Assembly (NCBI RefSeq): GCF_008520305.1
Contig: NZ_ML703254.1
Location: 1 to 64,000, forward strand
Direction of reading: 5' to 3'
DNA: 64,000 nt
Source: Mesorhizobium sp. SARCC-RB16n
GTDB lineage: Bacteria; Pseudomonadota; Alphaproteobacteria; Rhizobiales; Rhizobiaceae
Position 1 is the first letter of the stretch. Each line of letters begins with the position of its first letter. Of the stretch, positions 1 through 8,955 are shown one piece after another. The notes below the pieces were generated by a model. That model was not told where the DNA came from, did no database searches, and saw only the letters and a program-made list of their open reading frames with translations. A program made the translations under genes and the position numbers.

Positions 1-196
1 CGGTCGAGCTTTGCAGCGCGATCGCGAGGCCCGTTCCAGCCAGCACCGCCATGACCGGATTGCGCATGGTGGCGCGGAGCCTGTGGCGCAGCACGTCGCC
101 ATAAGCGCGCTCGACGCCGGTCTTGACCATGCGGGTGGCAAACAGCATCAGCGCGACCGCGCCGGCCAGATGCAGAAGGACGACCGAGCCGCTCAT
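1..196 (-). CDS. Na/Pi cotransporter family protein, N-terminal part (runs off the left edge)
   Basis: Sixty-five codons are open from an ATG at 196 to the window edge. The translation begins MSGSVVLLHLAGAVALMLFA, then has RMVKTGVERAYG, a TMRNPVMAVLAGTGLAIAL stretch and an LQSST motif. The hydrophobic first helix, the MVxTGVxRA segment and the QSST signature are typical of the NptA/YjbB Na+/phosphate cotransporter repeat (PF02690), an inner-membrane phosphate transporter. The start is supported by a four-base overlap with the stop of a short upstream frame. Only the first repeat is visible, so subfamily and intactness are unknown. Confidence 0.8.
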   Translation of the reverse strand, partial: MSGSVVLLHLAGAVALMLFATRMVKTGVERAYGDVLRHRLRATMRNPVMAVLAGTGLAIALQSST

Positions 197-279
197 GCCG
201 GGCCACGCAGCCAGACAGCAGCCAGCGCCGTGGCCGCCATGACAGCAAAGGGGAAGATGACGGCGCGAGTCATGGACAT
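193..279 (-). CDS. small hydrophobic peptide overlapping the Na/Pi cotransporter start
   Basis: A 28-codon frame starts at the ATG at 279 and ends at a TGA sharing ATGA with the cotransporter start. The product begins MSMTRAVIFPFAVMAATALA and ends AAVWLRGPA, so it is a single putative membrane helix or signal-peptide-like peptide. The overlap suggests translational coupling, but the frame is short and I recognise no family. It could be a leader peptide or chance. Confidence 0.35.
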   Translation of the reverse strand: MSMTRAVIFPFAVMAATALAAVWLRGPA

Positions 280-732
280 TGCAAGCATCGACAATACCCC
301 GATTACTTTTAGCCGGCCAATCAATTTTGTCCAATGCACGTGGTCAAATTCGTGATGCCGGATCAATCACGTGCGGAGCAACCGCAGATATAATCCGGCG
401 CGATCAGCACCAACATTACGCAGAGTGTGAGTTTCAGCTTGTCCATGCTCGGTTAGGTAGGCGGTGAATGCCACGAGGTCCCAATTCCATGATCTCCGGT
501 CCAAAATAATTGGAACTTTTGCTGAAGTAGCGTTCGGCAATTCGAGAGGATGCGATCGCACACCGTCGGCGAACGGCTAGACGAATCATTCATCGGCGCG
601 ACGATGCAATCTTTCGGGATGAGTAGGCCAATGTCGTCTTGTCAGCTGCACCGTCCCCCAGACCTACGTTGCCGCAAGGGATTCAGCTCAGCCCGGGAAT
701 ACCCATGGTCGATCTCGTGCCGATGTCAAACA
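280..732. other. intergenic, no gene recognised
   Basis: This stretch contains only short open frames without a convincing ribosome binding site or any recognisable motif. A 64-codon minus-strand frame at 367-561 has no family resemblance that I can see. It is moderately AT-richer near 300-340 and 500-520. Confidence 0.5.
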
Positions 733-1527
733 TCAGCGCGAAGTGCATTTGTGATCGAGGAGGCGCTCGCCTGCCTGTCCTAAGTTCGCCAGAATGTAGA
801 AGCCGGGCTTCGCGTCAGCAAGCGTTGCACCGACGACTATGACGTTCAAGTCCTCTATGGCGCGTAGCGCGTGAGGCAATCCGCTCACAACGAGGCCGAC
901 CACATTGGTAGTTCGCAGATCCGGCTTGTCGACTGCCATTATCCAATAAGGTCGCCCTTTCAACATGATAGGAGATGGTTGCCAAGGCGCGGCTGTCTTC
1001 GGCCCGCCCAGGGCAAGCGTCCTTTCCACGGACTTCGACAAGCAATCGACATGAATGTGCATTTGGTCCTGGGACCGCTCGGTTCGGGAATTCACCGCCA
1101 GGCCAATGGCTGATCGTGGCAGGCTATGTCCGAGTTTCGCTTCAACTTTCCATCGCGCTTCCCATGCCTCGCTCCAAAGTTGGGCGCCGGCAGTAGAACG
1201 GGCAAGTGGGCTCTCTAAGCCCGTGACCGCAGAAATCGGGGTCAGGAGAAACTCGGTTCGCTGCAGAGGTGATTTGATGAGGGTCCATCCAAACTCCCCG
1301 TCCTGGGGAAGGATGACCTCCTCGCAAGGAAAGGCCGCGCCATAATGCACACTTGTGAGGGCGCAGATGCGCACCGCCTCCCACAGCACCTCGCGTTTGA
1401 AGGAAGCGCAGGCGACTGTAGCTGACACTCCCATCAGCAATACCACCATCAGTCGAAGCCACCTGTCCCCGGCGAAGAAGCCCTGCATCGCCATTGATAT
1501 CAATCCTGTACCTGAGCACGCGAGCAT
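733..1527 (-). CDS. cdh: CDP-diacylglycerol diphosphatase
   Basis: The 264-residue product belongs to the Cdh family (PF02611, HIT-like fold), which hydrolyses CDP-diacylglycerol to phosphatidate and CMP at the inner membrane. The diagnostic segments are the phospholipid-binding part SPLQRTEFLLTPISAVTGLE, the LAVNSRTERSQDQMHIHVDC block containing the HxHxxC signature, and a C-terminal DHKC. A hydrophobic anchor (about residues 24-42, WLRLMVVLLMGVSATVACAS) fits membrane attachment as in Escherichia coli Cdh. The start at 1527 is not certain: the internal Met12 at 1494 gives a more typical N terminus. Transposase remnants lie directly upstream, so the promoter may be altered. Confidence 0.85.
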   Translation of the reverse strand: MLACSGTGLISMAMQGFFAGDRWLRLMVVLLMGVSATVACASFKREVLWEAVRICALTSVHYGAAFPCEEVILPQDGEFGWTLIKSPLQRTEFLLTPISAVTGLESPLARSTAGAQLWSEAWEARWKVEAKLGHSLPRSAIGLAVNSRTERSQDQMHIHVDCLSKSVERTLALGGPKTAAPWQPSPIMLKGRPYWIMAVDKPDLRTTNVVGLVVSGLPHALRAIEDLNVIVVGATLADAKPGFYILANLGQAGERLLDHKCTSR

Positions 1528-1548
1528 CCGTTACATTGGTTTGAGTCA

Positions 1549-1875
1549 TCATACGATCGCTGGGCGCATGGCGCCAATGAGATGCAGCACTCGGCCGCAG
1601 CCCTTACAGGTTGTGTCATCGATATCGAGCCGAACATTCTCACGCGGCAGATGATCGGGCAGGGGTTTGTGGTCAGACGGCAGGTTGTGCTGCTGTCTCC
1701 CTACACGCGGACCGCGCTCCTCCTCGCGAGCGATATCGGCGTCAAGCTCTTCCAATGCGAGCGCCTGGTCGGGATCGAGCTGCTTGGAGCGGCGGCCGAA
1801 CTGACGCTGCAGCTGCTTGATGATGAATTTCATTTGACCGATTTTGCCATCGCGGTGCTCAACGAGTGCCGTCGC
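1549..1875 (-). pseudogene. IS66-family transposase (TnpC) remnant
   Basis: The readable protein contains IIKQLQRQFGRRSKQLDPDQ, then ALEELDADIAREEE, LPDHLPRENVRLDID and CKGCGRVLHLIG. That is the N-terminal coiled-coil and zinc-finger part of IS66 TnpC. A stop at 1549 follows directly after the LHLIG segment, so the catalytic DDE domain is missing. The frame is open upstream of the first ATG without a proper start. No IS66 terminal repeats or tnpA/tnpB partners are visible. Confidence 0.75.
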
Positions 1876-1982
1876 GCACGAGATGCTGCAGAAGAGCCGG
1901 TTCGCTGGGCAGTTTGTGGAGGTCGAGCCGCATATCCAATTCTACTCGAATCGGCTGATTCGAAGAAGCGGCTTGGCCCGAT

Positions 1983-2432
1983 TCAATGTAGATTTGTTGC
2001 ACTTTTCAGCCGGCCAGAAGCGGTCGCCAGAAGCGCTCCGGCGCACGTCGGTCGATGCCTTCGATGAGCATCGCAAGTTGCGCCGGCGATAGCGTCACCG
2101 AGCCGAGCCGCCAGGCTCGGCCAGGCCGGCCACCTGCCCGGCGACCATGATCCATCCGAACACCTCCTCAATGCGTTTGCGGATGCGCTGGCTGACGGCA
2201 TAGCCGCCGTGCCGCGTCGTGCCCCGTCGATCGCCGAACGACGGCCGTTGGTGTTCTGCGCCACGTGTGGCGTCACCTTCATCGCGCGCAACTCGTTGAT
2301 GAAGTCCTCAATGTCATAGACCTTGTCGGCGCCGAGCGTGATTGCCTGCGGCCTGTCGGCATAGGCTTCGATCATGTGCAGCGCCGCCACCCGTTCGGCA
2401 TGCCCGTTGCAAATCCCCGGTGTTGGAACCAA
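1983..2432 (-). pseudogene. IS5-type transposase remnant, frameshifted
   Basis: The fragment starts with GHAERVAALHMIEAYADRPQ, then ITLGADKVYDIEDFINELRA and TPHVAQNTNGRRSAIDG, which is the catalytic core around the second acidic residue of IS5-group transposases. After RRSAIDG the frame changes and the expected RIRKRIEE region continues in another frame, so the gene is broken. It ends against the neighbouring hydrolase. No N-terminal half is present. Confidence 0.7.
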
Positions 2433-2437
2433 GGACT

Positions 2438-3334
2438 TTACAGCCAGCTGCGGAGCTTGATGATCGCATCGGCAAATTGCTCAGGCTCTTGCTGCGGCAC
2501 GTTATGTCCTGCGGCCACGATGCGGTGCTCATGCATTCCGGCGAACAGTCCCGCATGGTCCGCGGTCCCGCCGGGTTTGAGCGGGTCGGCAGAACCGTCG
2601 ATCGTCACCGCCGCTACAGTTATCGGGGGCTTCTGCGCCAGACGGGCTTCGAGAGTCTGCAGCGCCGAGTCGCCTTTCTCCAGGCCAAAGATCCACCGGT
2701 AGGCATGGATCACGACGTCAACGAAGTCGGGATTGTCGAAGGACACCGCCGATCGGTCGAATGTCGCCTCAGCGAAATGCCAGCCAGGTGACCATTCGTA
2801 CCAAAGCAGCCTGCACAATTCGCGCCGATGCGCGGTCAGGCACTTGCGCCCGCGTTCGCTCTGAAAGAGATGTTGATACCAGAAGACGCGCTCAAGCGAT
2901 GCGGAGACCGGATTGCGTTGTGCGTCCACGTCAATGATGTCGTAGCCCGCATAGCAGACGAGCCCGCCGACGCGTTCCGGCCAAAGCGCCGCCGCTACGC
3001 AGGAGGCGTTGCCGCCCCAATCAAAGCCGGCGAGGATCGGACGGTTCAGTTCGAGCACCTCGGCAAGCTGAATGACGTCGAGACCGCGCGCAGCCTGTTG
3101 CCCATTGCGCATGGTATTGGCGGAAATGAAGCTCGTCGATCCGAATCCTCGCGCGTAGGGGACAATAACCCTCGCGCCGGCACCGGCTAGGATCGGCGCC
3201 ACTTGCTCGAAGGCATGCACGTCATATGGGAAGCCGTGCGACAGGATCACCGGCCAACCATTGGCCGGGCCCTGCTCGAAGTAGGCGATCCGCAGAGTTT
3301 CCGTCTGGGCGATTCTTGCCGGTTGCTCAGTCAT
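2438..3334 (-). CDS. alpha/beta hydrolase (haloalkane dehalogenase / epoxide hydrolase-like)
   Basis: The 298-residue protein has the alpha/beta-hydrolase order of motifs: oxyanion HGFPYD after strand 3, nucleophile elbow GFDWGGNAS with aspartate as nucleophile, and a late AAGHNVP segment with the catalytic histidine. An Asp rather than Ser nucleophile points to the dehalogenase/epoxide-hydrolase branch rather than esterases. The substrate cannot be told. I chose the start at MTEQPARIAQ (3334) because AAAGGA precedes it; the frame is open twelve codons further upstream. IS remnants lie immediately downstream and a second Asp-nucleophile hydrolase lies upstream on the same strand. Confidence 0.75.
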   Translation of the reverse strand: MTEQPARIAQTETLRIAYFEQGPANGWPVILSHGFPYDVHAFEQVAPILAGAGARVIVPYARGFGSTSFISANTMRNGQQAARGLDVIQLAEVLELNRPILAGFDWGGNASCVAAALWPERVGGLVCYAGYDIIDVDAQRNPVSASLERVFWYQHLFQSERGRKCLTAHRRELCRLLWYEWSPGWHFAEATFDRSAVSFDNPDFVDVVIHAYRWIFGLEKGDSALQTLEARLAQKPPITVAAVTIDGSADPLKPGGTADHAGLFAGMHEHRIVAAGHNVPQQEPEQFADAIIKLRSWL

Positions 3335-3532
3335 TGAACTGTCCTTTCGAAGTGCGGGGGCGCCGGTCACCTCAGCGTCGGCCCGAGGTTTGGTGTCTCA
3401 AGGCGGGGTCGATCACAGCAACCGGGGCGCGGCGAGGTTCAACAATTTCAAACCACGAGGAGCTTCGAATTTGCGCCGGACCGGTGCGATTGCATCAGCC
3501 GTTACCTGCGCAGTCGGCGTGCAGTTCCGAAC

Positions 3533-4669
3533 TCAGGACCGCCCTCGCATCACCTTGGCAATGAAGGCTCGAAGATCTGCCAACATCAGCGCAGGTTCTT
3601 CCAGAGCAGCGAAGTGGCCGCCTCTCGGCATATCGGTCCAATGAACGACGTTGTAGGTCTTCTCTACGAACGAGCGAGGCGTGGGCAGAAACACGGGGTC
3701 AGGAAATGCCGCGACACCCATCGGTGCTCGCACATGCGTGCCGGACGGAAGCCATTCCGATCCTTCGAGCCGCTTGCCGTGATAAATCCAAGTTGAGGTA
3801 ACGACCGAGGGCGGTGCGACATAGAGCATTATGTTTGTGAGCAGTTGCTCTTCGGAAAATTTGCTCCAGATGTCCGGGCTGCCGTCGGCAAGCTTGGGCA
3901 GGTCCGCCCATTTACCGAATTTCTCGAGTATCCACCCGGCCGCGCCCACGGGACTGTCGGCCATCGCCACGCCCAGCGTTTGCGGACGTGTCTCCTGCTC
4001 ATGATTGTAGCCGGTTTCCCAATCAAGGATTGCGGCGCGACGGGCCATAAAATCCCTTTCCTCGGCCGATGTCGCCGCGTCCTTGGGAAAGATGCTGACC
4101 ATATTAATGTGGAAGCCGAGCAGCGCGTCAGGTCGCTCGTTGGCGATCCAGCTCGCGATATGCGCGCCCCAGTCACCGCCTTGGACAACATAGCGGGTTC
4201 GCCTGAACAACTGAACCATTAGCTGGTGCATGAGCTCAGCGGCCCGACGCGGGCCAATTACCTCGGTAATCGGGGTCGAGAATGCAAAGCCGGGGAGCGA
4301 CGGGACGATTACATCGTGTCCGTCCGACGAAAGAGGATCCAGCAGTGGCTCGAACTCCAAGTAAGAGCCGGGCCACCCGTGGAGAAGTAGAACGGGCGGC
4401 TTCGAGCCGTCACCGCGCTTATGCAGGTAGTGAATGCGCTCGCCCTGGATTTCGGTCGTAAAGTTCGGCAAGCGGTTCAGGCGGCGCTCGACATCACGCC
4501 AGTCGAAATCGTTCTGCCAGTAGACGACGAGCCGCCTCAGGTCTTCGACGCCTACACCTGCCGACCATCCACCCGCGTCTGGAAGCTGATTCCAATCGTA
4601 GCCCGCAATCTTGGTCGCGATGGCAGCCAGCCTCTCCTCGGGTATGTTGATGGCGTAGGGGGCAACCAT
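3533..4669 (-). CDS. epoxide hydrolase (EHN domain plus alpha/beta hydrolase)
   Basis: The 378-residue product starts MVAPYAINIPEERL. Its first ~110 residues are the EHN cap typical of microsomal/juvenile-hormone-type epoxide hydrolases (DWRDVERRLNRLPNFTTEI). The hydrolase core follows with HGWPGSYLEF (oxyanion hole), QGGDWGAHIASW (Asp nucleophile) and a C-terminal MPRGGHFAALEEP carrying the catalytic histidine. It would open an epoxide to a diol; the substrate is unknown. The frame is open for 142 codons further upstream, but that extension has no family similarity and would cross the LysR gene. The divergent LysR gene at 4830 is the likely regulator. Confidence 0.85.
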   Translation of the reverse strand: MVAPYAINIPEERLAAIATKIAGYDWNQLPDAGGWSAGVGVEDLRRLVVYWQNDFDWRDVERRLNRLPNFTTEIQGERIHYLHKRGDGSKPPVLLLHGWPGSYLEFEPLLDPLSSDGHDVIVPSLPGFAFSTPITEVIGPRRAAELMHQLMVQLFRRTRYVVQGGDWGAHIASWIANERPDALLGFHINMVSIFPKDAATSAEERDFMARRAAILDWETGYNHEQETRPQTLGVAMADSPVGAAGWILEKFGKWADLPKLADGSPDIWSKFSEEQLLTNIMLYVAPPSVVTSTWIYHGKRLEGSEWLPSGTHVRAPMGVAAFPDPVFLPTPRSFVEKTYNVVHWTDMPRGGHFAALEEPALMLADLRAFIAKVMRGRS

Positions 4670-4829
4670 GGCGTTCTCCCGATCGCAGGTGTTCGGTGCC
4701 AAGGCCCGAGGAAATGGCTTTCCATACGGAAGAACTTGCACTGATTGATCCTTCCGCTGCAAAGATGGGGTATAGAATGCGAAAGTGTAGGGCCGGCTTC
4801 CGCAGAAGACCTTTGCATAGAGCGCACAA

Positions 4830-5735
4830 ATGAGCTTTTCCCCGGATTGGGGCAGTGATCTGGAGCTGTTCACACTCGTGGTCGATGCCGGGAGTTTCTC
4901 CGCCGCGGCTCGGCGCCTCAACCTTGTGCCCTCGTCGGTTTCGCGAGCAATCGATCGGATAGAGACTCGGCTTGGGGTTCGGCTGCTACTCAGGACCACA
5001 CGTTCTCTCACTGTCACGCCGGAGGGGGCGACGTATCTATCAGGCGCGCGAAGGATTCTCGCTGACTTCCGCGAAACCGAGGAGTTGGTGTCCAATCAAA
5101 GTTCACCGCGCGGGCGGCTGCGCGTGAGCACCTCTATTCTCTACGGCCGAATGTTCCTGGTGCCGGTTCTCGGCGACTTCATTCGGCGATATCCCGACAT
5201 CTTGCTGGACGTTAGCCTGACCGATACAGTCGTCGACATTGCCGGAGGGCAAGCGGACGTGGGCGTTCGATTCGGTCCGCTTTCCGATGGAGCCCTGACG
5301 ACGCGGAAACTCGGTGAGACCCATAAGGTAATCGTCGCCTCGCCTAATTACCTCTCGCGGCGCGGAACGCCCAAAGTTCCGGAAGATCTGCTTGAGCATG
5401 ATTGTCTGGGATTCAATTTTAGACGCGCTGCACCCACTTGGCCCTTCCGCAAAAACGGCCGCGACTATTCACTGACGATCAAGGGGAGTGTCGAGTCGAA
5501 CAATGGGGAAACGCTCGGTCAACTCGCGTCAGAGGGTGTTGGCATCACCCGGGTTGGGACCGAGACAGTTCAGGATCAAATTCGATCAGGCGCGCTCGTG
5601 CCACTGTTGGAAGAGTTCAATCCCGGTGACGTCGAGGAGATCAATGCGGTGTTTGTCGGCGGATCGCATACCCCGGTTCGCGTCCGTCGTTTCGTAGATT
5701 ATCTGGTAGAAGCCTTGCGGCAGCCACCCATTTAA
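4830..5735 (+). CDS. LysR-family transcriptional regulator
   Basis: The 301-residue protein has an N-terminal winged helix-turn-helix (LELFTLVVDAGSFSAAARRL, then PSSVSRAIDRIETRLGVRLL and TRSLTVTPEG) and a C-terminal LysR substrate-binding domain. It is divergently transcribed from the epoxide hydrolase with about 160 bases between the starts. That is the usual arrangement for a LysR regulator acting on its neighbour, here possibly in response to an epoxide or related ligand. The assignment to the family is firm; the target is inferred from context only. Confidence 0.9.
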   Translation: MSFSPDWGSDLELFTLVVDAGSFSAAARRLNLVPSSVSRAIDRIETRLGVRLLLRTTRSLTVTPEGATYLSGARRILADFRETEELVSNQSSPRGRLRVSTSILYGRMFLVPVLGDFIRRYPDILLDVSLTDTVVDIAGGQADVGVRFGPLSDGALTTRKLGETHKVIVASPNYLSRRGTPKVPEDLLEHDCLGFNFRRAAPTWPFRKNGRDYSLTIKGSVESNNGETLGQLASEGVGITRVGTETVQDQIRSGALVPLLEEFNPGDVEEINAVFVGGSHTPVRVRRFVDYLVEALRQPPI

Positions 5736-5899
5736 TGTCAGCCATACAGGATGGCCTTTGCCGGTGCGTAACCCTGCTTTGCCGATCGTAGGTTCGCGGC
5801 GCGGACCAAGACTTCTTCTCGCGCACGGATGGCTTTGCCGTCCTGACCGCTCGCTTCCTACCCCATTCAGGCAGCCCTGTGATGATCTGAGGCACGGCA

Positions 5900-6183
5900 C
5901 TCCCAGGGCTGACCAATCGGTGGCACTATCGCCGGTCAGGTGGATCACCGGCAAAATGGGACTGACGCTTCGCATGTGACGAGCGACTTCCCAGCCGGTA
6001 GGGCCATCTCCAAGTCTTGTGTCTGTTACGACGGCCGTAATCCGTTGGGGGCCACGATCAAGGGCCGCAAGGGCATCAACCCCTCTGGAGACACCAATCA
6101 CCTCAAAACCGACTTCGACAAGCGAGGTTTCGACGTCAAGGAGGACGACGCTTGCGTCTTCTATCTTCTACAACCAGGATGAG
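5900..6183 (-). pseudogene. CheY-like response regulator remnant
   Basis: Reading the minus strand gives LILVVED, a break, then GFEVIGVSRGVDALAALD and VVTDTRLGDGPTGWEVARHM with ILPVIHLTGDSA. That is a receiver domain with the phospho-acceptor Asp in VVTDTRL. The break coincides with a 7-base tandem duplication (AGAAGAT/AGAAGAC) after the VVED codons that shifts the frame. The C-terminal part after SALGVP is also unrecognisable. It is a decayed single-domain response regulator. Confidence 0.6.
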
Positions 6184-6861
6184 CCCTGCCACTTGACCTC
6201 GGTCCAACTCTATCGACGGATTGGCCCAGCTGACGGGCGGAGCTTAAATTGGTTCCTCATCACGCGACGCGGGGCAGGACGCCCGCCACAGCGGCCTAGA
6301 TCGTCGCCTTGTTGTGGGAGGCGATAGTCTCTTGTTATTTCAACGACTTACGGAAGTTCCATAAGATAGATTACGCAACATCGTCTTGTAGGAGCTAAGT
6401 TAAAATGTCCGGGTTTGGCAAAGTAGGAATGTCGCTCCTGCTTGTGCGCTGCCACTTAACATTGGTCGCCTCACCGAGGGTTGGTTAGAGGGCTCTCTCG
6501 CCACCTTGCGAGCAGCGGGAGAGCCCTATCGGCGCAGGAAGGGACATAGCTGCGCAGATATCGTTGGCAGCTCTCGTCAAACAAGAACCAAGCCGACAGG
6601 AAGTAGTCGCCACCGCGTATTCCGGTGCGAGCAACCAGCGTGCTGGCCAATGTTTTCCGTGAGCTTCCTCCTAAATTGCGACGATTAACGGCGCCAGTCG
6701 TCGGACGGTTCCTCGCCTTCACCAAAGCAAGACCTTTGCAGGTTGGTGCCTGGGTCCGAAGTCCGAGTTTGGTAAGGCCTAAGTCCCAGCCTCGGAACAT
6801 CTCGGATTTGGACACGTTGGGTCCCGGGCAATTGTGCCCGAGCTCTCAGGAAGGTTTTCAT
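6184..6861. other. intergenic, no gene recognised
   Basis: Six-frame reading gives only short frames (the longest a 114-codon minus-strand one at 6471-6815) without motif, start signal or neighbour logic. The last 20 bases hold the ribosome binding site of the following gene. Confidence 0.5.
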
Positions 6862-7155
6862 ATGAGAATGCATTTAATCGCTGCATCGTTTCTGCTCCTT
6901 GCCTCTGTCGGCGCGGCGGCGGCCCAGGACGTCGTTGTCGCCCCTGAGCAGGACACGGTCATTCAGGAGTACGTGCACAAGCAGCCCCTCGCTTCTGTGG
7001 AAGTTCCCGGCGTTGAACTCAACGTCGGCACTGCCCTTCCCGACACCGTCGAGCTTCGCGAAGTTCCCAACGTCAAGTACCGCTACGTCGTGGTCCACAA
7101 CCGGACAGTTCTCGTGGACCCGGGCACCCGGAAAATCATAAAGGTCTATAACTGA
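6862..7155 (+). CDS. DUF1236-type secreted protein
   Basis: The 97-residue product begins with a signal peptide (MRMHLIAASFLLLASVGAAA, cleavage predicted near AAAQ). A conserved-looking domain follows with VELREVPNVKYRYVVVHNRT and VDPGTRKIIKVY, the DUF1236 pattern found in rhizobial periplasmic proteins. The start at 6862 has AGGAAGG just upstream; the frame is open further upstream but that part is not protein-like. Function is unknown and it appears monocistronic. A stem-loop follows the stop. Confidence 0.75.
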   Translation: MRMHLIAASFLLLASVGAAAAQDVVVAPEQDTVIQEYVHKQPLASVEVPGVELNVGTALPDTVELREVPNVKYRYVVVHNRTVLVDPGTRKIIKVYN

Positions 7156-7168
7156 GCAAAGTGTTGTA

Positions 7169-7195
7169 GGCCCGTCGCTGCCAAGGCGACGGGCC
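7169..7195 (+). terminator. stem-loop after the DUF1236 gene
   Basis: A perfect 10-base stem (GGCCCGTCGC / GCGACGGGCC) with a 7-base loop begins 14 bases after the stop codon. There is no T-run after it, so intrinsic termination would be weak. Confidence 0.5.
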
Positions 7196-7535
7196 GCACC
7201 CAATTCAGGCGGTGAAGGCATTGGCAAAGACATTCTCACGGGCGATCGCCGATATGAGCTTCCTAGGGCGCGGGGCACCAGTGTTGTAATCCCCCCGGCA
7301 CGTCAGCGCTCGGCCTGCCGACCATCAACGTTGGGCCCTAGGGCCGCGACTACCATTGCTCGAGCGGACGCACGCGCCTTACACGTTCAAAACTTTACCG
7401 AACCTTATCGACCGGATCAGCCGCAATATCAGCTAGCATAGGTTCTTTGGGCAGAAGTCTCTTTCGAGACACTGCAGGAACCAAAGGCGCTGCCGCAGAT
7501 TGCGCTGAGACTGCAAACGCTTGATGAGGATGCCC
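7196..7535. other. intergenic, nothing recognised
   Basis: No frame here has a family match. The final bases contain GAGG seven bases before the ATG of the next gene. Confidence 0.4.
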
Positions 7536-7916
7536 ATGGAGAAAACGTTCAATCACCTGGCCAGCGCGGTTGCTCATGCCACCGGCCGCCCATGGGCGTT
7601 CGCGCTGTGCCTCGCCTCGGTCATCGTCTGGGCGGGCACTGGCCCGATCTACCATTATTCCGAGACCTGGCAGTTGGTGATCAACACCGGTACCACGATT
7701 GTCACCTTCCTGATGGTGTTCCTCATCCAGAACACGCAAAACCGGGACGGCGCGGCCATTCAGGCCAAGCTTGATGAACTGATCCGTTCGGGTGCCGGAA
7801 AAAATGACTTTATCGGAATTGAGCATCTTACGGAAGCCGAGGTCGAGGAGTTTAGATCATTGTGCGCGCGTGCCAAGGACCTCAAGACCCGGGATACCAG
7901 CGCAGCAAACGCCTAA
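7536..7916 (+). CDS. low-affinity iron permease family membrane protein
   Basis: The 126-residue protein starts MEKTFNHLASAVAHATGRP and has two predicted membrane segments (WAFALCLASVIVWAGTG and a LVINTGTTIVTFLMVFLIQ segment). They are followed by NTQNRDGAAIQAKLDELI and an acidic C-terminal tail. This is the pattern of the bacterial low-affinity iron permease family (PF04120), also annotated simply as a small membrane protein; transport activity in bacteria is not established. The ATG at 7536 is preceded by GAGG; two earlier in-frame ATGs (7521, 7530) are less well placed. Confidence 0.75.
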   Translation: MEKTFNHLASAVAHATGRPWAFALCLASVIVWAGTGPIYHYSETWQLVINTGTTIVTFLMVFLIQNTQNRDGAAIQAKLDELIRSGAGKNDFIGIEHLTEAEVEEFRSLCARAKDLKTRDTSAANA

Positions 7917-8955
7917 TTCGCCTCCGTTATCCGATTTCAATGATCCGCCGTTTTCGGGCTTCGCGCGCTTTGGGACAGGCCTGGGCGCCTTCCGTGCGGC
8001 ACCGGGCTTCGCTTGCCGTACGAGTACATCCGAAGTCCAGCGGGCTCGGGCGGAAGCCTGCGGCTAAGCCGGCGAAGAGCACAGGGAAAAAGCGCTCGAC
8101 CCGGTGACTGCGCATCCCTGCCCATTTTGCACGAGCTCCGATGTAAGGCCATACGTGACAGTCGAGGCGCGAGTAGTGGTGAATGCGACCACGGTGGTGC
8201 ATCCGGCCCTGTCTGCATCGACCAATTAAACGCGGTTAGAAGCTGGAATCGGCGTCCCGCCACACCTGATCAGGATAGGGATTGACGGCTGTGTCCAGCA
8301 AGCATTGTCAATCCGCCGAAACGTGATGTTGAGACTCGGGTGTGGAAGTGTATCATTTTAACACAATCGTCAATTTGTAGACTCCCGCGATGCATCGGCA
8401 GCTAGTGTCTCCGTCCAGGCTAAGGGCGGGAAAGCAGCGAACCCGGGAGGAAAACGATGTCTGTCCAAAAAGGCGACTTTCGAACGAACAGAGCCGACTA
8501 TTTGATCGCCGCGACGAAAGGCCGATCGGCCGTTGAACTCGGCCGCGATGAGATACTGGAAAGGAAATCTTTGTGGCTACGAGATCCGCGTACCGCCAGA
8601 TTCGGCGCGAATCCGCGTGATAGCGCTCCGGGGTCGAGAGCCAGACCCCGCGGCAATTAGCGGCTCTGGTACTTCCGACACACCCTGCCTTTGTGCAACC
8701 CAGCTTCGTCCTTATGGATGCCTGCCGATCATTCCGGCAGGGGCGTATATTTGTCGTCAGCCGGTGCCGTGTTTCGTTTCCGAGCCCCCGCCGGTTAGGC
8801 CAAGTGGCACGCCACCAAACCCGACGGCTACCGGGGCGCTCCCGTATCGGAACCAACTAGACCGCTTGCACGACACCCTAGCGCAATGAGGCGTGCACCA
8901 TAGACCCTGCCGTGCATGCCATAGTACATGCTCCATCACCGAGGCCGGAAGGGGA
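7917..8955. other. long intergenic stretch with little recognisable content
   Basis: About 1 kb between the permease and the end of virD4. Apart from one short frame with a good ribosome binding site at 8457 I see no recognisable gene, RNA or repeat. It may contain decayed sequence. Confidence 0.4.
8457..8660 (+). CDS. hypothetical protein, 67 residues
   Basis: The frame has a strong ribosome binding site (GGAGGAAAACG before ATG). It encodes MSVQKGDFRTNRADYLIAAT and a charged middle part, ending in a low-complexity Arg/Pro tail that suggests a frameshifted C terminus. I recognise no family. It stands alone between convergent genes. Confidence 0.3.
   Translation: MSVQKGDFRTNRADYLIAATKGRSAVELGRDEILERKSLWLRDPRTARFGANPRDSAPGSRARPRGN

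Noticed and set aside
1549-2432. Complete insertion sequences
   Set aside because: Both transposase fragments lack large parts of the gene, and no matching terminal inverted repeats or target duplications could be found.
8353-8889. Long overlapping frames between the permease and virD4
   Set aside because: Composition is Arg/Pro/Ser-rich on both strands without motif or start signal; only the 8457 frame has a good ribosome binding site, and it is kept at low confidence.
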